Assembly: GCA_005503055.1 (NCBI GenBank)
Contig: SCOX01000010.1
Coordinates: 1-64,000, forward strand
Origin: Lysobacteraceae bacterium P
Lineage (GTDB): Bacteria > Pseudomonadota > Gammaproteobacteria > Xanthomonadales > Xanthomonadaceae
Direction: 5' to 3'
Length of the DNA: 64,000 bases
Each line of letters begins with the position of its first letter. The stretch's first letter is position 1. Under the pieces are notes generated by a model, which saw only the letters and a program-made list of their open reading frames with translations, searched no databases and had not been told where the DNA came from. Shown here piece by piece: positions 1 to 7,718 of this stretch. The translations under genes were made by a program, and so were the position numbers.

Positions 1-102
1 CTCGACGCGGTGGCCAGGGAGTTGAACGGACGGCCCCGCAAGACGCTAGGCTATGAAACACCGGCCGAACGATTTCAACAAGCTGTTGCATCGACCGGTT
101 GA
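1..102 (+). mobile_element. IS30-family transposase, 3' end only
   Basis: The first 33 codons are open from the window edge and end in TGA at 100-102. The reading contains [14 protein letters not shown] followed by AERF, the characteristic C-terminus of IS30-family DDE transposases. Only the tail is visible, so integrity of the element cannot be judged. No clear terminal inverted repeat is seen just downstream, although a GTAAGCGGACAT motif at 113-124 recurs in inverted form near 259-285 and could be part of an element end or a local palindrome. The element marks the edge of the disturbed first 7.7 kb. Confidence 0.75.
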
Positions 103-258
103 AACCGCAGTCGTAAGCGGACATAAGAATGCCGACTCGGGCAGCGCATGTCCACGGGGATCCGAACTTAACCCCCGACTCGCCCTCGCCCACCGAACGC
201 CGCTTCGGATCAGGCTTTCACCACGAAGTCGGCATCGATGCGCGGCGTAGGGGCTGGA

Positions 259-285
259 ATGTCCGCTAACGGCCAGGAGCGGTCA
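259..285. repeat. Imperfect hairpin TGTCCGCT...AGCGGTCA
   Basis: TGTCCGCT and AGCGGTCA flank a short loop just past the stop of the 161-aa gene on the minus strand. It could act as a weak terminator for that operon. The same core (AGCGGACAT) occurs at 116-124. There is no T-run. Confidence 0.35.
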
Positions 286-768
286 TCGGGTAATAACCGA
301 TTGCGTGCCAAGCAGAGCATTTTCAAAGTCACGCTCCCCTTCGGCACCCCACCATGGAACTGCCACAGAGCCGCCCAACTGGCGCAATCGCCGCAGGATC
401 AGGAGGAACGACTCGATCTCGCGACTGCCCCAGTCCGCGCCCATCCGGTAGTCGATGATCAGGCCCGACGGAAGTACGAGGAGTCCGAGGTCTGGAATGA
501 CATGCTCCGAGCCACGGACGCCACGCAGGACCACGTGGAAAGGGCCGAGCTCGTCCGATGCCACCAAGGCCGCGTCCGCGGGACCAGCGTAGTTGCGTTC
601 CGACTGGTCCGGTTTCGACAAAACCTGCCTGTAGCCGCACGAGACATCGAAGCCTCCGCAATCGTAGAAGAGGCGGAAGGCAGGCTCCAGATGGGGCCGA
701 TCGCCAAACGAGATTTCGATCTCGGGTAGCGACCCGTCGTCCGTTTCGAAGTACTTCTTCAGCGTCAT
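283..768 (-). CDS. Hypothetical protein, 161 aa
   Basis: I do not recognise the family. The start chosen is the ATG at 768, beginning MTLKKYFE, with a GGAG ribosome site 6 nt upstream; an in-frame ATG 27 codons earlier has no ribosome site. The protein is soluble, acidic and mixed alpha/beta, without signal peptide or membrane segment. Size and composition would fit an immunity protein of a polymorphic toxin system, but no toxin is next to it, so that is only a guess. It is the last gene of a minus-strand group that starts at 2461 and includes a broken acyltransferase gene. GC content is lower than in the core genes after 7.7 kb, consistent with acquired DNA. Confidence 0.6.
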   Translation of the reverse strand: MTLKKYFETDDGSLPEIEISFGDRPHLEPAFRLFYDCGGFDVSCGYRQVLSKPDQSERNYAGPADAALVASDELGPFHVVLRGVRGSEHVIPDLGLLVLPSGLIIDYRMGADWGSREIESFLLILRRLRQLGGSVAVPWWGAEGERDFENALLGTQSVITR

Positions 769-870
769 CGTTACTCCGGAAAACACGTACGCGAGTTTCC
801 GCCCCGGGTCGATAGCAGACATTAGCACTGCCGCGCTGGGGCATGGCACTGCCGGGTGGCGAAGTCGAAA

Positions 871-901
871 CCGGGTGCGCTTTGCTTACCTTGGCTACGG
901 G
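871..901. repeat. Dispersed repeat CCGGGTGCGCTTTGCTTACC...GGCTACGGG
   Basis: A palindrome-like element whose ends (CCGGGT / GGCTACGG) recur at 2831-2862, 5434-5468, 5503-5535 (inverted orientation) and 6027-6060. This copy sits between the broken acyltransferase and the 161-aa gene. Confidence 0.55.
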
Positions 902-1760
902 AGCTGACCGTGCGCCCACCGGGCTTGCAGCGTGTGCCACATCATCCACTGGTGCGGCTCTTCGATAATCTTCTCGCCGACACGGCGATTCACCTCGGTG
1001 GCAATCTCGGTTGGATCGTGTCCCGCGCCGGGAATCAATGGGCCGATCTCGATCTCCGTGTAACCATTCCGCCGTAGGCAAAAGACTGGAATCGTCGTCG
1101 CGCCATATCGACTCGCCAGGCGGTAGATGCCGGCAGGTGAGGCAGCCTGACGCCCTAGGAACGGCGCCACCAAGCGGTCAGTCGTCGGCAAGTACGTGTC
1201 CAGCATTGTGGCGAGCACGCCACCGGCGGCAAGTTCCTCGCGATGGTGATGCCGGAGTGCCTGTCGGCGGGCACCAGGCGGATTCGCGCACCGCTGATCG
1301 CCTCGATCTTTTCTCTTGACTTCTGTTCTCCCGGCGGGACAGGCCCGCCGATAATGACCAGGATGTCCTCGAAAACACCCTTGCACGCCAGCAGCGCGTG
1401 GTAGAAGCAGCCGAAGTTGGAACAGCCAAGCACCACGGAACCGATGCGGTGGCACGCCCTCACTTCGTCCAGCGACACCCCGCTGATACGAACCTGGCGC
1501 CGCTTCAGGAAGTCGATTCCGGCGTATCGCAACTCCATAACATCGAGCATGAACGCGTCAGGCAGTCGGATGATCCGCCCAGCGATTCCCGAGTCGATAC
1601 CTATGGCGGCCAACGCGCTCTCGGTGCGCCTTCGTGCAGACGCGTCCGGGTTGGTGTTACGCAGATTCACCACATTGGCAATCTTCCTGGCCATCCGTGG
1701 AACGTGCGCGAACAACCACGCCAATCTCATCACCGGCACTCTCGAGGCGCGCGACCCCAT
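895..1760 (-). pseudogene. Lipid A biosynthesis (LpxL/HtrB-like) acyltransferase, frameshifted
   Basis: Two minus-strand frames together encode about 288 residues, the normal length for the family. The first frame (from ATG 1760) covers roughly residues 1-170 and reaches RHSGITIA; the second continues with EELAAGGVLATMLDTY and ends at 895 with a C-terminus containing EEPHQWMMWHTLQARW, like the end of LpxL/HtrB acyltransferases. The frames meet near 1240-1250, where loss of one base explains the switch. The family transfers acyl chains to lipid A at the inner membrane. The start overlaps the stop of the upstream gene as TGATG, so translation was probably coupled to it. A sequencing error in one base is the main alternative to a true pseudogene. 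Substrate cannot be inferred. Confidence 0.7.
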
Positions 1761-2461
1761 CAGCGATGATCCAGCTTGCAGCCGCCGATCCGGGTCACCG
1801 CATTTCGATCGAACTTGATCTCGGACTGGGCCTGTAACCTGTTGTCGTTCAACGGCACCTGCACTTCCAGACCCGATGCAGACCAGAGTACCGCTCCATC
1901 GGCGCCGACGATGGACACCGGCTGCGCCGAAACGAACTCGAACTTCGCACACGTGAAGTCTGGCACGGTCGACGAGTAAAGGACATTGCCGTAGGTCCGC
2001 TTCCACGCTGGCTTGGCCTGTGCTGCGGCATCACGCAGGTACTCCAAGGTCATCGGCGCCTCGATCGGTACGATGTTGACCTTGTAGCTGGGCTTCAATG
2101 TGCCCTTCTCCACGTTCGCAGTAATCCTGGCGGAACGCCACTGCTCGTCGGAGAGCTTCGGAAAGGTCGCTTCGCCCGTAGGTTCGACGCGCACTGGCAG
2201 ATAGCTTCCGTCGAGCTCCACGTCCATGCGAAGCGTTGCGAAGTCAACGGGCCGCTTCTTTCCACTGACATAGTAGGCAACACGCAACTTGTCCCGTTGT
2301 TGGTACGGGATGGATTCGAATCTCTGGTCGATCTTCGAATCGAACGAGAACTCCTGCGCGTTTCGAAGTCCCTGCACCGGTATCCGGTCCAGCGTGACGA
2401 CGTCATCCGTAGCCAAAGCCGTGCATGGCAGCAGGAAGATCATGAGCAGAATTCGCTTCAT
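1760..2461 (-). CDS. Secreted protein of unknown function, 233 aa
   Basis: The start is the ATG at 2461, preceded by AGAGAGG; an in-frame ATG 42 codons upstream has no support. The protein opens with a classical Sec signal peptide (MKRILLMIFLLPCTALA, cleavage after ALA near residue 17). The mature part is mostly beta-strand with two cysteines (in FTCAKF and GGCKLD) that could form a disulfide. I do not recognise the family. It is the first gene of a minus-strand operon and its stop overlaps the start of the lipid A acyltransferase-like pseudogene. A periplasmic role connected with envelope modification is possible from context only. Confidence 0.6.
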   Translation of the reverse strand: MKRILLMIFLLPCTALATDDVVTLDRIPVQGLRNAQEFSFDSKIDQRFESIPYQQRDKLRVAYYVSGKKRPVDFATLRMDVELDGSYLPVRVEPTGEATFPKLSDEQWRSARITANVEKGTLKPSYKVNIVPIEAPMTLEYLRDAAAQAKPAWKRTYGNVLYSSTVPDFTCAKFEFVSAQPVSIVGADGAVLWSASGLEVQVPLNDNRLQAQSEIKFDRNAVTRIGGCKLDHR

Positions 2462-2899
2462 ACCGAGCCTCTCTCTTGCAGGTGCAACACGCGCCCACCG
2501 GTTGGCGATGGGCGCGTGCTGCTTGTTGCCAGACCCAGCAGGTGCAACCACCGGAGAAATCCGACATCGGGCATGTGCCCGCGGCAACGGGGTTACGCGA
2601 CGAAAAGTACGAACGGAAAGACTCGAAAATCCACTTTCCTTGTCTGATGTGCAGGGACATCCTGCGAGTCCGATGTTCGTTACCGTCTTTCACACGCGTC
2701 AATGAGACTTGTCCGCAGCGCGTTCTCGTGGAGGACGACCGGTGTGCGTCTTGCTCATGCCACATCCCCAGGGAGTCGCCCGAGTAAGGCAGAAGGCCGA
2801 CCCGCGATGCGTGTCGCTTGGAGCGATGCCCCGGATACTCTTCGCTTGTTCGGGCTACGCTGCTTGGCAACCCTCGAGGCATCCGGCTTCGTCGCTGAC
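2462..2899. other. Gene-free stretch upstream of the 2461 operon
   Basis: No credible coding frame. It contains an inverted repeat CACGCGCCCA / TGGGCGCGTG near 2490-2520, a copy of the dispersed CGGGCTACGCTG repeat at 2831-2862, and leads into the 21-bp repeat array. The promoter for the 2461 gene should lie here but no convincing -35/-10 pair was seen. Confidence 0.5.
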
Positions 2900-3215
2900 G
2901 GAAATAGTGTCGACGGCGACGGAATTTGTGTCGTGCATGACGGAAAAAGCGTCGGCGCCGGCACTTTAAGCGTCGCGGTCGACGCAAAAAGTCTCAGTGG
3001 TGACGCTTTTTTCGCCAGCCCCCTTCGCGAAAAGCCTCACGCGTGACGCTTTTTTCGTCAGCGATGACGCTTGAAGCGTCATGCCCGACACAAAAAGCGT
3101 CGGTGATGACGCTTTTTTCGCCAGGGGGCAAGCGGAAAAGCGTCGGCGGTGACGCTTTTTTCGTCAGCGACGGCACTCGAAGCGTCGCGCTTGTCGCAAA
3201 CGCGTCGCCGAAGAC
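2900..3215. repeat. Array of about 15 degenerate 21-bp repeats with alternating A- and T-tracts
   Basis: Units start at 2900, 2921, 2942, 2963, 2984, 3005, 3027, 3048, 3069, 3090, 3111, 3132, 3154, 3175 and 3196; nearly all are 21 bp, two are 22 and one is 20. The consensus is roughly GCAAAAAGCGTCGGCGRTGAC, with some units replacing AAAAAG by TTTTTTC. Neighbouring A- and T-type units pair as hairpins (2984-3026, 3027-3068, 3090-3131, 3132-3174), each a GC-rich stem ending in TTTTTT. The array lies between the end of the 3278-3751 gene and the 2461 operon. It is not CRISPR, since there are no unique spacers. The 21-bp period equals seven codons, but the open frames crossing it look non-coding. 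Confidence 0.85.
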
Positions 3216-3216
3216 G

Positions 3217-3239
3217 CGAAAAGCCGCTCGGGAGCGGCA
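3217..3239 (-). terminator. Terminator of the 3278-3751 gene
   Basis: On the minus strand GCCGCTCCCGAGCGGC is followed by TTTTCG, 38 bp after the stop codon. It abuts the last repeat of the 21-bp array. Confidence 0.65.
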
Positions 3240-3277
3240 TTTCGGGGCGCGCGTGGCGCGGGAAACGTCGCAGGAGG

Positions 3278-3751
3278 TCAGCTCTCCTCTTGCACCGGGC
3301 GCGGCGCGGCGGAGGTCTTGCTGAAACGCCCGGACAGTTCGCGCCGCAGCGCCTCCAGACCCTGGCTGCGGCCGGCGACCCTGAGCAGCGCATAGCCCTC
3401 CAGCGCCAACGACATCACGTCGCTGCCCAGCGCCACGTCGGAATCGTCCGCGCGTTCGAGCAGCTTGCGCAGGCGCAGCAGGCGCGGACGCAGGCGGTCG
3501 AGCGTCTCCAGATCCATCAGCGCCTCGTCCAGCCCGATGCTCGAGGGCACCACCTGCCGGTTCTGCGCCAGGAGGCCGAGCGTCTGCCGGCAAAACTGCT
3601 CCGACTTCGGCCCCATGCGCATGAGGCCCCGGCGCACATCGACGTCCAAGGCGATGAGGCCGGCGAGCGCCTCCTCCAGCGCGGACATCGCCTGGTCCGC
3701 CGCGGCCAGCTTGTCATCGGAAAGGGTGAGGGAAATCAAGTTCTGCGACAC
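3278..3751 (-). CDS. Conserved hypothetical helical protein, 157 aa
   Basis: The start chosen is GTG 3751 (MSQNLISLTL), because GGAG lies 6 nt upstream; a TTG four codons earlier overlaps that site and is less likely. The protein is almost entirely alpha-helical, with no signal or membrane segment, and resembles widespread short bacterial proteins that begin with QNLISL and have no assigned role. A stretch around residues 85-100 is rich in Leu and Arg and may form a coiled coil. It stands alone, followed by its own terminator at 3217-3239. Function unknown. Confidence 0.65.
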   Translation of the reverse strand: MSQNLISLTLSDDKLAAADQAMSALEEALAGLIALDVDVRRGLMRMGPKSEQFCRQTLGLLAQNRQVVPSSIGLDEALMDLETLDRLRPRLLRLRKLLERADDSDVALGSDVMSLALEGYALLRVAGRSQGLEALRRELSGRFSKTSAAPRPVQEES

Positions 3752-3892
3752 GAATGACTCCAAAGGGTTCGCCCGGATCGGGCGACTTGATCGTCATCGG
3801 CAAGGAACATCCCGCGCCGTCGGTGCAAGGCGCGTGGAGGGGTACGGAAATTCTGAGTCGGGGGTGAAAGATTCGCAGGCCGTACGCGCACG

Positions 3893-3921
3893 CAACAAAA
3901 AGGCCCGCCGAAGCGGGCCTT
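3893..3921 (-). terminator. Terminator of the DUF2188 gene
   Basis: AGGCCCGC-CGAA-GCGGGCCT at 3901-3920; read on the minus strand it is followed by TTTTTGTTGCG, a good intrinsic terminator 25 bp after the stop of the 77-aa gene. Confidence 0.8.
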
Positions 3922-3945
3922 GTCTGCGTGACACCGGGTGCTCTG

Positions 3946-4179
3946 TTACGGCTTGGTGTCCTTCGGCGGATGGGGATCGTTCCCGTAGCTGTTGCTGCCC
4001 TGGATCTTCCCGTCCCTGCCGTGCTCGACGACCTCCACTTTGTCGCGACGGCCCTGCTGCCGGGCTTGCTCCATCGCTTCGGCCTTGCGCTCATGGACCG
4101 AACTGGCGCGCTCGTTGCCTTCCTTCTGTACGGCCCACCCGTCCTTGTGCGGAACGACGTGGATATCCTTCTTCGTCAT
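3946..4179 (-). CDS. DUF2188 domain-containing small protein, 77 aa
   Basis: Start ATG 4179 (MTKKDIHVVPHKDGW) with AGGAG about 6 nt upstream; the longer frame upstream runs into a palindromic repeat and is rejected. The HVVPHKDGWAVQKEG opening, then a helix with repeated Glu/Ala/Arg and a C-terminal HGRDGKIQGSNSYGNDP, match DUF2188, a short beta-hairpin domain of unknown role found in many bacteria. Very hydrophilic, no signal peptide. Monocistronic with its own terminator. Confidence 0.8.
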   Translation of the reverse strand: MTKKDIHVVPHKDGWAVQKEGNERASSVHERKAEAMEQARQQGRRDKVEVVEHGRDGKIQGSNSYGNDPHPPKDTKP

Positions 4180-4423
4180 GTCTGGGCTCCTGCCATGCCT
4201 GCGGGGCATCCGCAGGTTCAGAGGAATCCTAGCTCCGGCGACTAGCGCCGGAATGACCGAAAGTCGCAAGCGGCGTGCGCTGACTGGGATGAAGCAACGG
4301 CCGCTTTGCTTGGTGCGGTCACCCAATCGCAATCGCCCCTCCTGCAATTAGCACAAGTCGCATTTCATCCTGTTGTGCACCGTCATACGGTCGGCCTGTC
4401 GCCCGTATGACGAAGAGGACGGG

Positions 4424-5380
4424 ATGGAAAGGGTCAAGCGAACAAGGCGCCGTCCAGTGGAGTTTGCGATGGCCGCAGCCGGGCTGGTGCTTGCGCTCGG
4501 CGCCCTCCTCTACTTCGGGTTCACCGAATCCGGCAAAGAAGCTGCGATGGGGACGGAAGAGCCCGTTCCAGCCAGCGCGCAGCGCTCCTTCATTTCCGGA
4601 GCCGGGTCGGGTCCCCGCATAGAGGTGGCCGCGCCGACGTATCGGCCTGCGCGGGCGCGGCACGCCTACGTGATCCCGGAATCCGAACGAATCGGCGTGC
4701 CTGAGGGCAAGGCCGCCGACGTGCTCGCCAGACTCACGCCGCTGGCCGAGGCTGGGGATGCGCGTGCCGCGCTGGAAATCTACAACAAACTCTCGAATTG
4801 CCGCGCCGTGATTGCGTCTGGAATCGCGGAGGATGAAATGGCCGCCTACAGAAAGGCGGGCATCAGCGAGGAACAGTTCCTGCGAGCCGTTGAGAAGGAT
4901 CAAGGGAACTGCATTGGCAGCCAGGAGCAGATCGAAGCACGAGGAAAGTGGCTGGAACAAGCCGCTGCAGCCGGATCAATCGAGGCGCAGCTTGTTTATC
5001 TGTCGGACGCTGAAGCCATCATTGGCGGCGGCCCAAGCGGTGCGGTCAAGCGTCCTGAGAAGGCACGGGAATTCAAGGCGAAAGGGCTTGCATACCTCGA
5101 ACAGCTCGTCGCATCTGGAAGCATCGACGCGATGATGCACCTGAGCGGCGTCTACGACACGGGCTTCGTTGTCGAACGCGATCCGGTCCGTGCATACGCG
5201 CTTAACCGCACGGTGGATCGAGCACAGCCCGGCATGATCCCGCCCGAGCTCTTGCAGTTCGGAAGAGCAGAACTATCGCCCCAGGAGCTGGCACGCGCTG
5301 AGTCGCTCTCGGCTCACCTTTATTCGTCTTGCTGCAACGCAGGTAGTACTGCTCGCGCCTCACGCATGGATCCGAACTAG
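4424..5380 (+). CDS. Single-pass membrane protein with Sel1-like repeats, 318 aa
   Basis: The start ATG 4424 (MERVKRTRRRP) is preceded by GAAGAGGACGG; an in-frame ATG 17 codons earlier lacks a ribosome site. A basic N-terminus is followed by one membrane helix at about residues 12-33 (MAAAGLVLALGALLYFGF), so the rest faces the periplasm. From about residue 95 on, alternating A/L-rich helices (LTPLAEAGDARAALEIYNKL, WLEQAAAAGSIEAQLVYL, LVASGSIDAMMHLSGVYD) are degenerate Sel1/TPR units. Such proteins are protein-protein scaffolds; no partner is visible. Two adjacent Cys (SSCC) near the C-terminus are notable. GC is lower than in the core region. Confidence 0.65.
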   Translation: MERVKRTRRRPVEFAMAAAGLVLALGALLYFGFTESGKEAAMGTEEPVPASAQRSFISGAGSGPRIEVAAPTYRPARARHAYVIPESERIGVPEGKAADVLARLTPLAEAGDARAALEIYNKLSNCRAVIASGIAEDEMAAYRKAGISEEQFLRAVEKDQGNCIGSQEQIEARGKWLEQAAAAGSIEAQLVYLSDAEAIIGGGPSGAVKRPEKAREFKAKGLAYLEQLVASGSIDAMMHLSGVYDTGFVVERDPVRAYALNRTVDRAQPGMIPPELLQFGRAELSPQELARAESLSAHLYSSCCNAGSTARASRMDPN

Positions 5381-5390
5381 AAAATGAAAA

Positions 5391-5412
5391 GGCCCCGTTG
5401 CGGGGCATTCTC
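5391..5412 (+). terminator. Terminator after the Sel1-like gene
   Basis: GCCCC-GTTG-CGGGGC followed by ATTCTCATACTTTC, 11 bp past the stop codon. The T-run is imperfect. Confidence 0.55.
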
Positions 5413-5433
5413 ATACTTTCGCTGTCTACGCTA

Positions 5434-5535
5434 CTCCGGATGCGCTTCGCTTATTCGGGCGACGCTGGCTATATGGATGCAGCGCTTCCCCTGAGGAGCC
5501 AGGTAGCCCGGGTAACGCCGGAGGCCGCACCCGGC
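5434..5535. repeat. Two copies of the GTAGCCCGGGTAA / CGCTTATTCGGGCGACG dispersed repeat
   Basis: One copy at 5434-5468 and one in the opposite orientation at 5503-5535. They precede a broken reading frame and could have truncated a longer gene. Confidence 0.45.
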
Positions 5536-5621
5536 GTCAGTTGAAGTCGGTGAGATGTTGACGCCGAACCCGAGTGCGCGGCGCGGTGGTTCACAGCCCC
5601 ATGGAGACCTACGGGATTCAG

Positions 5622-5961
5622 ATGAGCAAGGTCATCGACGCGCAACCGAAGGTCGAGCCCCCCCCCCGGCAATACGATTCCGCCCAACCCGGCGCTCATT
5701 CCTGAGGTCGATGGACTAGCGGAAGATCACCAAGCCAGCCGCGAGCCTGAGCGAGGCCCCTTCAACGACCCCTATCTCAACAGGGCCTATGCCGCTGCGC
5801 AGATCGGCGATAGCAATCAACTTGCTCAAATCGCCAGCGAGTTCGCGCAATCGCCCGAGGGGCAGCGGATGGCGCAATTGGGTAGCGAATTGCTGGCGCA
5901 GCAACAGTTGCAGGAACAACAGGTGGCGCAAACCCGCCAGGGGCCCATCATGCGCCTGTGA
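5622..5961 (+). pseudogene. Gln-rich protein, frame broken at a C10 tract
   Basis: From ATG 5622 (or ATG 5601) the frame reads MSKVIDAQPKVEPP into a run of ten C at 5658-5667 and then stops. One base fewer would join it to an open frame running GNTIPPNPALIPEVDG to RGPFNDPYLNRAYAAAQIG, ending LLAQQQLQEQQVAQTRQ and TGA at 5961: about 112 residues that look like real protein. Upstream the first frame stays open for 13 more codons (GAVVHSP before the Met), so this may be the 3' remnant of a larger gene. Gln-rich tails of this kind end Xanthomonadales type IV secretion effectors (XVIPCD), but the diagnostic motifs are not visible here. Phase variation or a homopolymer error are both possible. Confidence 0.45.
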
Positions 5962-6026
5962 TCCCGTTCACATGACTGGAACGGGGCATAGGCGCATACG
6001 TTGGTCCTCGAGATGATGGAGTCGAA

Positions 6027-6060
6027 CCCGGGTGCGCTTTGCTTACCCGGGCTACGGGGG
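6027..6060. repeat. Dispersed repeat CCCGGGTGCGCTTTGC-TTACCCGGGCTACG
   Basis: The most complete copy in the window of the repeat also seen at 871, 2831, 5434 and 5503. CCCGGGT and ACCCGGG form the inverted ends. Confidence 0.6.
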
Positions 6061-6091
6061 CCGACCCGCGAGGGCACGGGCCGGCGGTGGG

Positions 6092-6250
6092 TTACTCGTC
6101 GTCGGGGTCGGGGCCGTGTTGGACTACGGCGGACAATGCGTTGTCCAGGTGTTCCGCGACGCGGGTGAAGAGTTCGGACAGGGCGTCGGGGCGGAGGACG
6201 AGGTAGCCGGCGGGTTCGCTGCGGGGTTCGGCCAACTGCGACAGCAGGCA
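6092..6250 (-). pseudogene. Probable C-terminal remnant of a small protein
   Basis: The minus frame ending at 6092 reads LLSQLAEPRSEPAGYLVLRP, then a helical segment and a C-terminus HGPDPDDE. It has natural protein composition, unlike the Arg/Gly-rich text before it, and no start codon with a ribosome site. I read it as the 3' end of a gene whose 5' part was lost, perhaps when the kinase-NUDIX gene next to it arrived. I do not recognise the family. Confidence 0.35.
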
Positions 6251-6279
6251 ACGGCCTACCCCACCGCCTTGCCTGCAAG

Positions 6280-7653
6280 TCACAGGAGAGCGCCAGGCTT
6301 CTTCACCCCTGCATGAGCGAACATGAAGTCGGCTACGGAAACGGACCAACTCTCTGATACCTCCCCGTCGGAGACGCGACGTGCCAGATCATCGATGGAT
6401 ACAAACTGACCGCTTAGGGATGTTCCGTGCCGTTCGAAGAACTCATCGGCGCTTAGTGCGATTGCGACATCGTTGCTCGGAGCCCGCCACTCATACACGA
6501 CTGCGACATGCCGAGCTGACCGCTCCCCCGATCGATCGTAGATCGCCCCTAAGAGGACGAGCGAATCTTCTTCGATGCTCAATCGCAGCTCCTCATTGAG
6601 CTCGCGAATGGCGCAGTTTGCCAGGACCGCATTAGGCCCATCTTCCTGTCGCACATGCCCACCCGCCCAGATGACCGTCTTCTCGTGCAGATCGTTCTTC
6701 GGGCTCGCCTCTCGCCTCAACAGAACAAGCACGTCACCTGACCTATTGCGGACGACCACCACTGGCAGCGCCTGGACCAGTGACGGATCTGACTCGACAT
6801 CACGGCGTGGTCCATACACGCCCTTAGACTCAAACTGTTCTATGAGGCTCTTCGCACCATCTTCGCTGACAGCCTTGGAGGAGCCAAACAGTTTTTCAAT
6901 CTCAGACGTAGGAAGCGCGAGAATCCGCTCTTCCAGAGCCAACTCGACAAGATCAAGAACTTTATCCAACGTGTACTCCGCCGACTTCTGTGGCGTCGAA
7001 AGGTCGTCTGATGACGTGTCGATACGGATTACGTTGAATTCTTCCCTCAATTCTTCCGCAGTTCGATCATAGATCGACCGCAGTTGATTAAGGACCTCGG
7101 GGTTCATGATGGACCCCGGCGCACCAACAATTTCCAGCAGTCCTTTCTCACGCTTGAGCGCATCCGAAGGATTGGCCGTCATCAGCACAACTCCCGTAAT
7201 CTTTTCGCCCCAGTCTGCAATCTTCAGGAACTTCTCAATTCTCTCTCGATCTTCCTTCCTTACTCTACAAAGACGCTCCATCACCCGAAACCAACAGATA
7301 GCGTCAAACAATCCACGGTCGAGGAAGAGAATTTGCGCGTCGTCCGCCCTTGGCGGCTCTTGTGTCTTCTCGAGAATCTGCGCCAATGTAGTGCAAGCAG
7401 TCCAGACGTTGAAGTGCGCGTGCTTCTTATCTTTTATGGGACAAATGGAAGCTCTCTCGACGACAACTTCTGTTTTAAAGCCGCAGCGCTTTAAGAACAT
7501 TTGAACGCTTGAGAGCGTTGAGCTCTTGCCTGCCTTCGGCAGACCAGCAAACTCGATAACGACCGGCTTTGGCGACTGATCGCGCATCTGCTCTGCGAGT
7601 GCTTCCGCACGCAGCTGCCGCTGACTCTTTTGCTCTTTCCGTGGCTTGCTCAT
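6280..7653 (-). CDS. P-loop kinase-like / NUDIX hydrolase fusion protein, 457 aa
   Basis: Start ATG 7653 (MSKPRKEQ) with AAGGA 6 nt upstream; the upstream in-frame ATG lies past a terminator. Residues about 30-245 form a P-loop NTPase: Walker A GLPKAGKSS (37-45), a hydrophobic strand ending in LDRGLFD (111-117) that resembles the DR motif of deoxynucleoside and thymidylate kinases, and VVLMTANPSDALKRE (155-169) as a lid-like region. Residues about 295-435 form a NUDIX domain with box GGHVRQED (331-338) ... CAIRELNEEL (347-356), carrying about five extra residues in the box helix. Such a fusion suggests nucleotide phosphorylation coupled to pyrophosphohydrolysis, but the substrate is unknown. 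Its GC is well below its neighbours and it stands alone between the terminator at 7684 and gene debris, as expected of transferred accessory or defence genes. Confidence 0.7.
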   Translation of the reverse strand: MSKPRKEQKSQRQLRAEALAEQMRDQSPKPVVIEFAGLPKAGKSSTLSSVQMFLKRCGFKTEVVVERASICPIKDKKHAHFNVWTACTTLAQILEKTQEPPRADDAQILFLDRGLFDAICWFRVMERLCRVRKEDRERIEKFLKIADWGEKITGVVLMTANPSDALKREKGLLEIVGAPGSIMNPEVLNQLRSIYDRTAEELREEFNVIRIDTSSDDLSTPQKSAEYTLDKVLDLVELALEERILALPTSEIEKLFGSSKAVSEDGAKSLIEQFESKGVYGPRRDVESDPSLVQALPVVVVRNRSGDVLVLLRREASPKNDLHEKTVIWAGGHVRQEDGPNAVLANCAIRELNEELRLSIEEDSLVLLGAIYDRSGERSARHVAVVYEWRAPSNDVAIALSADEFFERHGTSLSGQFVSIDDLARRVSDGEVSESWSVSVADFMFAHAGVKKPGALL

Positions 7654-7683
7654 TGTCGTTCCTTGAATCAAGGCCCTATATGA

Positions 7684-7713
7684 AAACACCCGCTTAAGAG
7701 CGGGTGTTTCTTT
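7684..7713. terminator. Strong hairpin terminator between icmF and the kinase-NUDIX gene
   Basis: Perfect 11-bp arms AAACACCCGCT-TAAG-AGCGGGTGTTT at 7684-7709, 9 bp past the icmF stop, with A/T-rich flanks on both sides. It terminates icmF on the minus strand. Confidence 0.85.
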
Positions 7714-7718
7714 TTCAC

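Noticed and set aside
2900-3215. CRISPR array
   Set aside because: The 21-bp repeats follow one another without unique spacers, and no cas genes are near.
6015-6060. tRNA-like sequence (GAGTCGAACCCGGG)
   Set aside because: Resembles a T-arm by chance; no acceptor or anticodon stem can be drawn and it belongs to a dispersed repeat.
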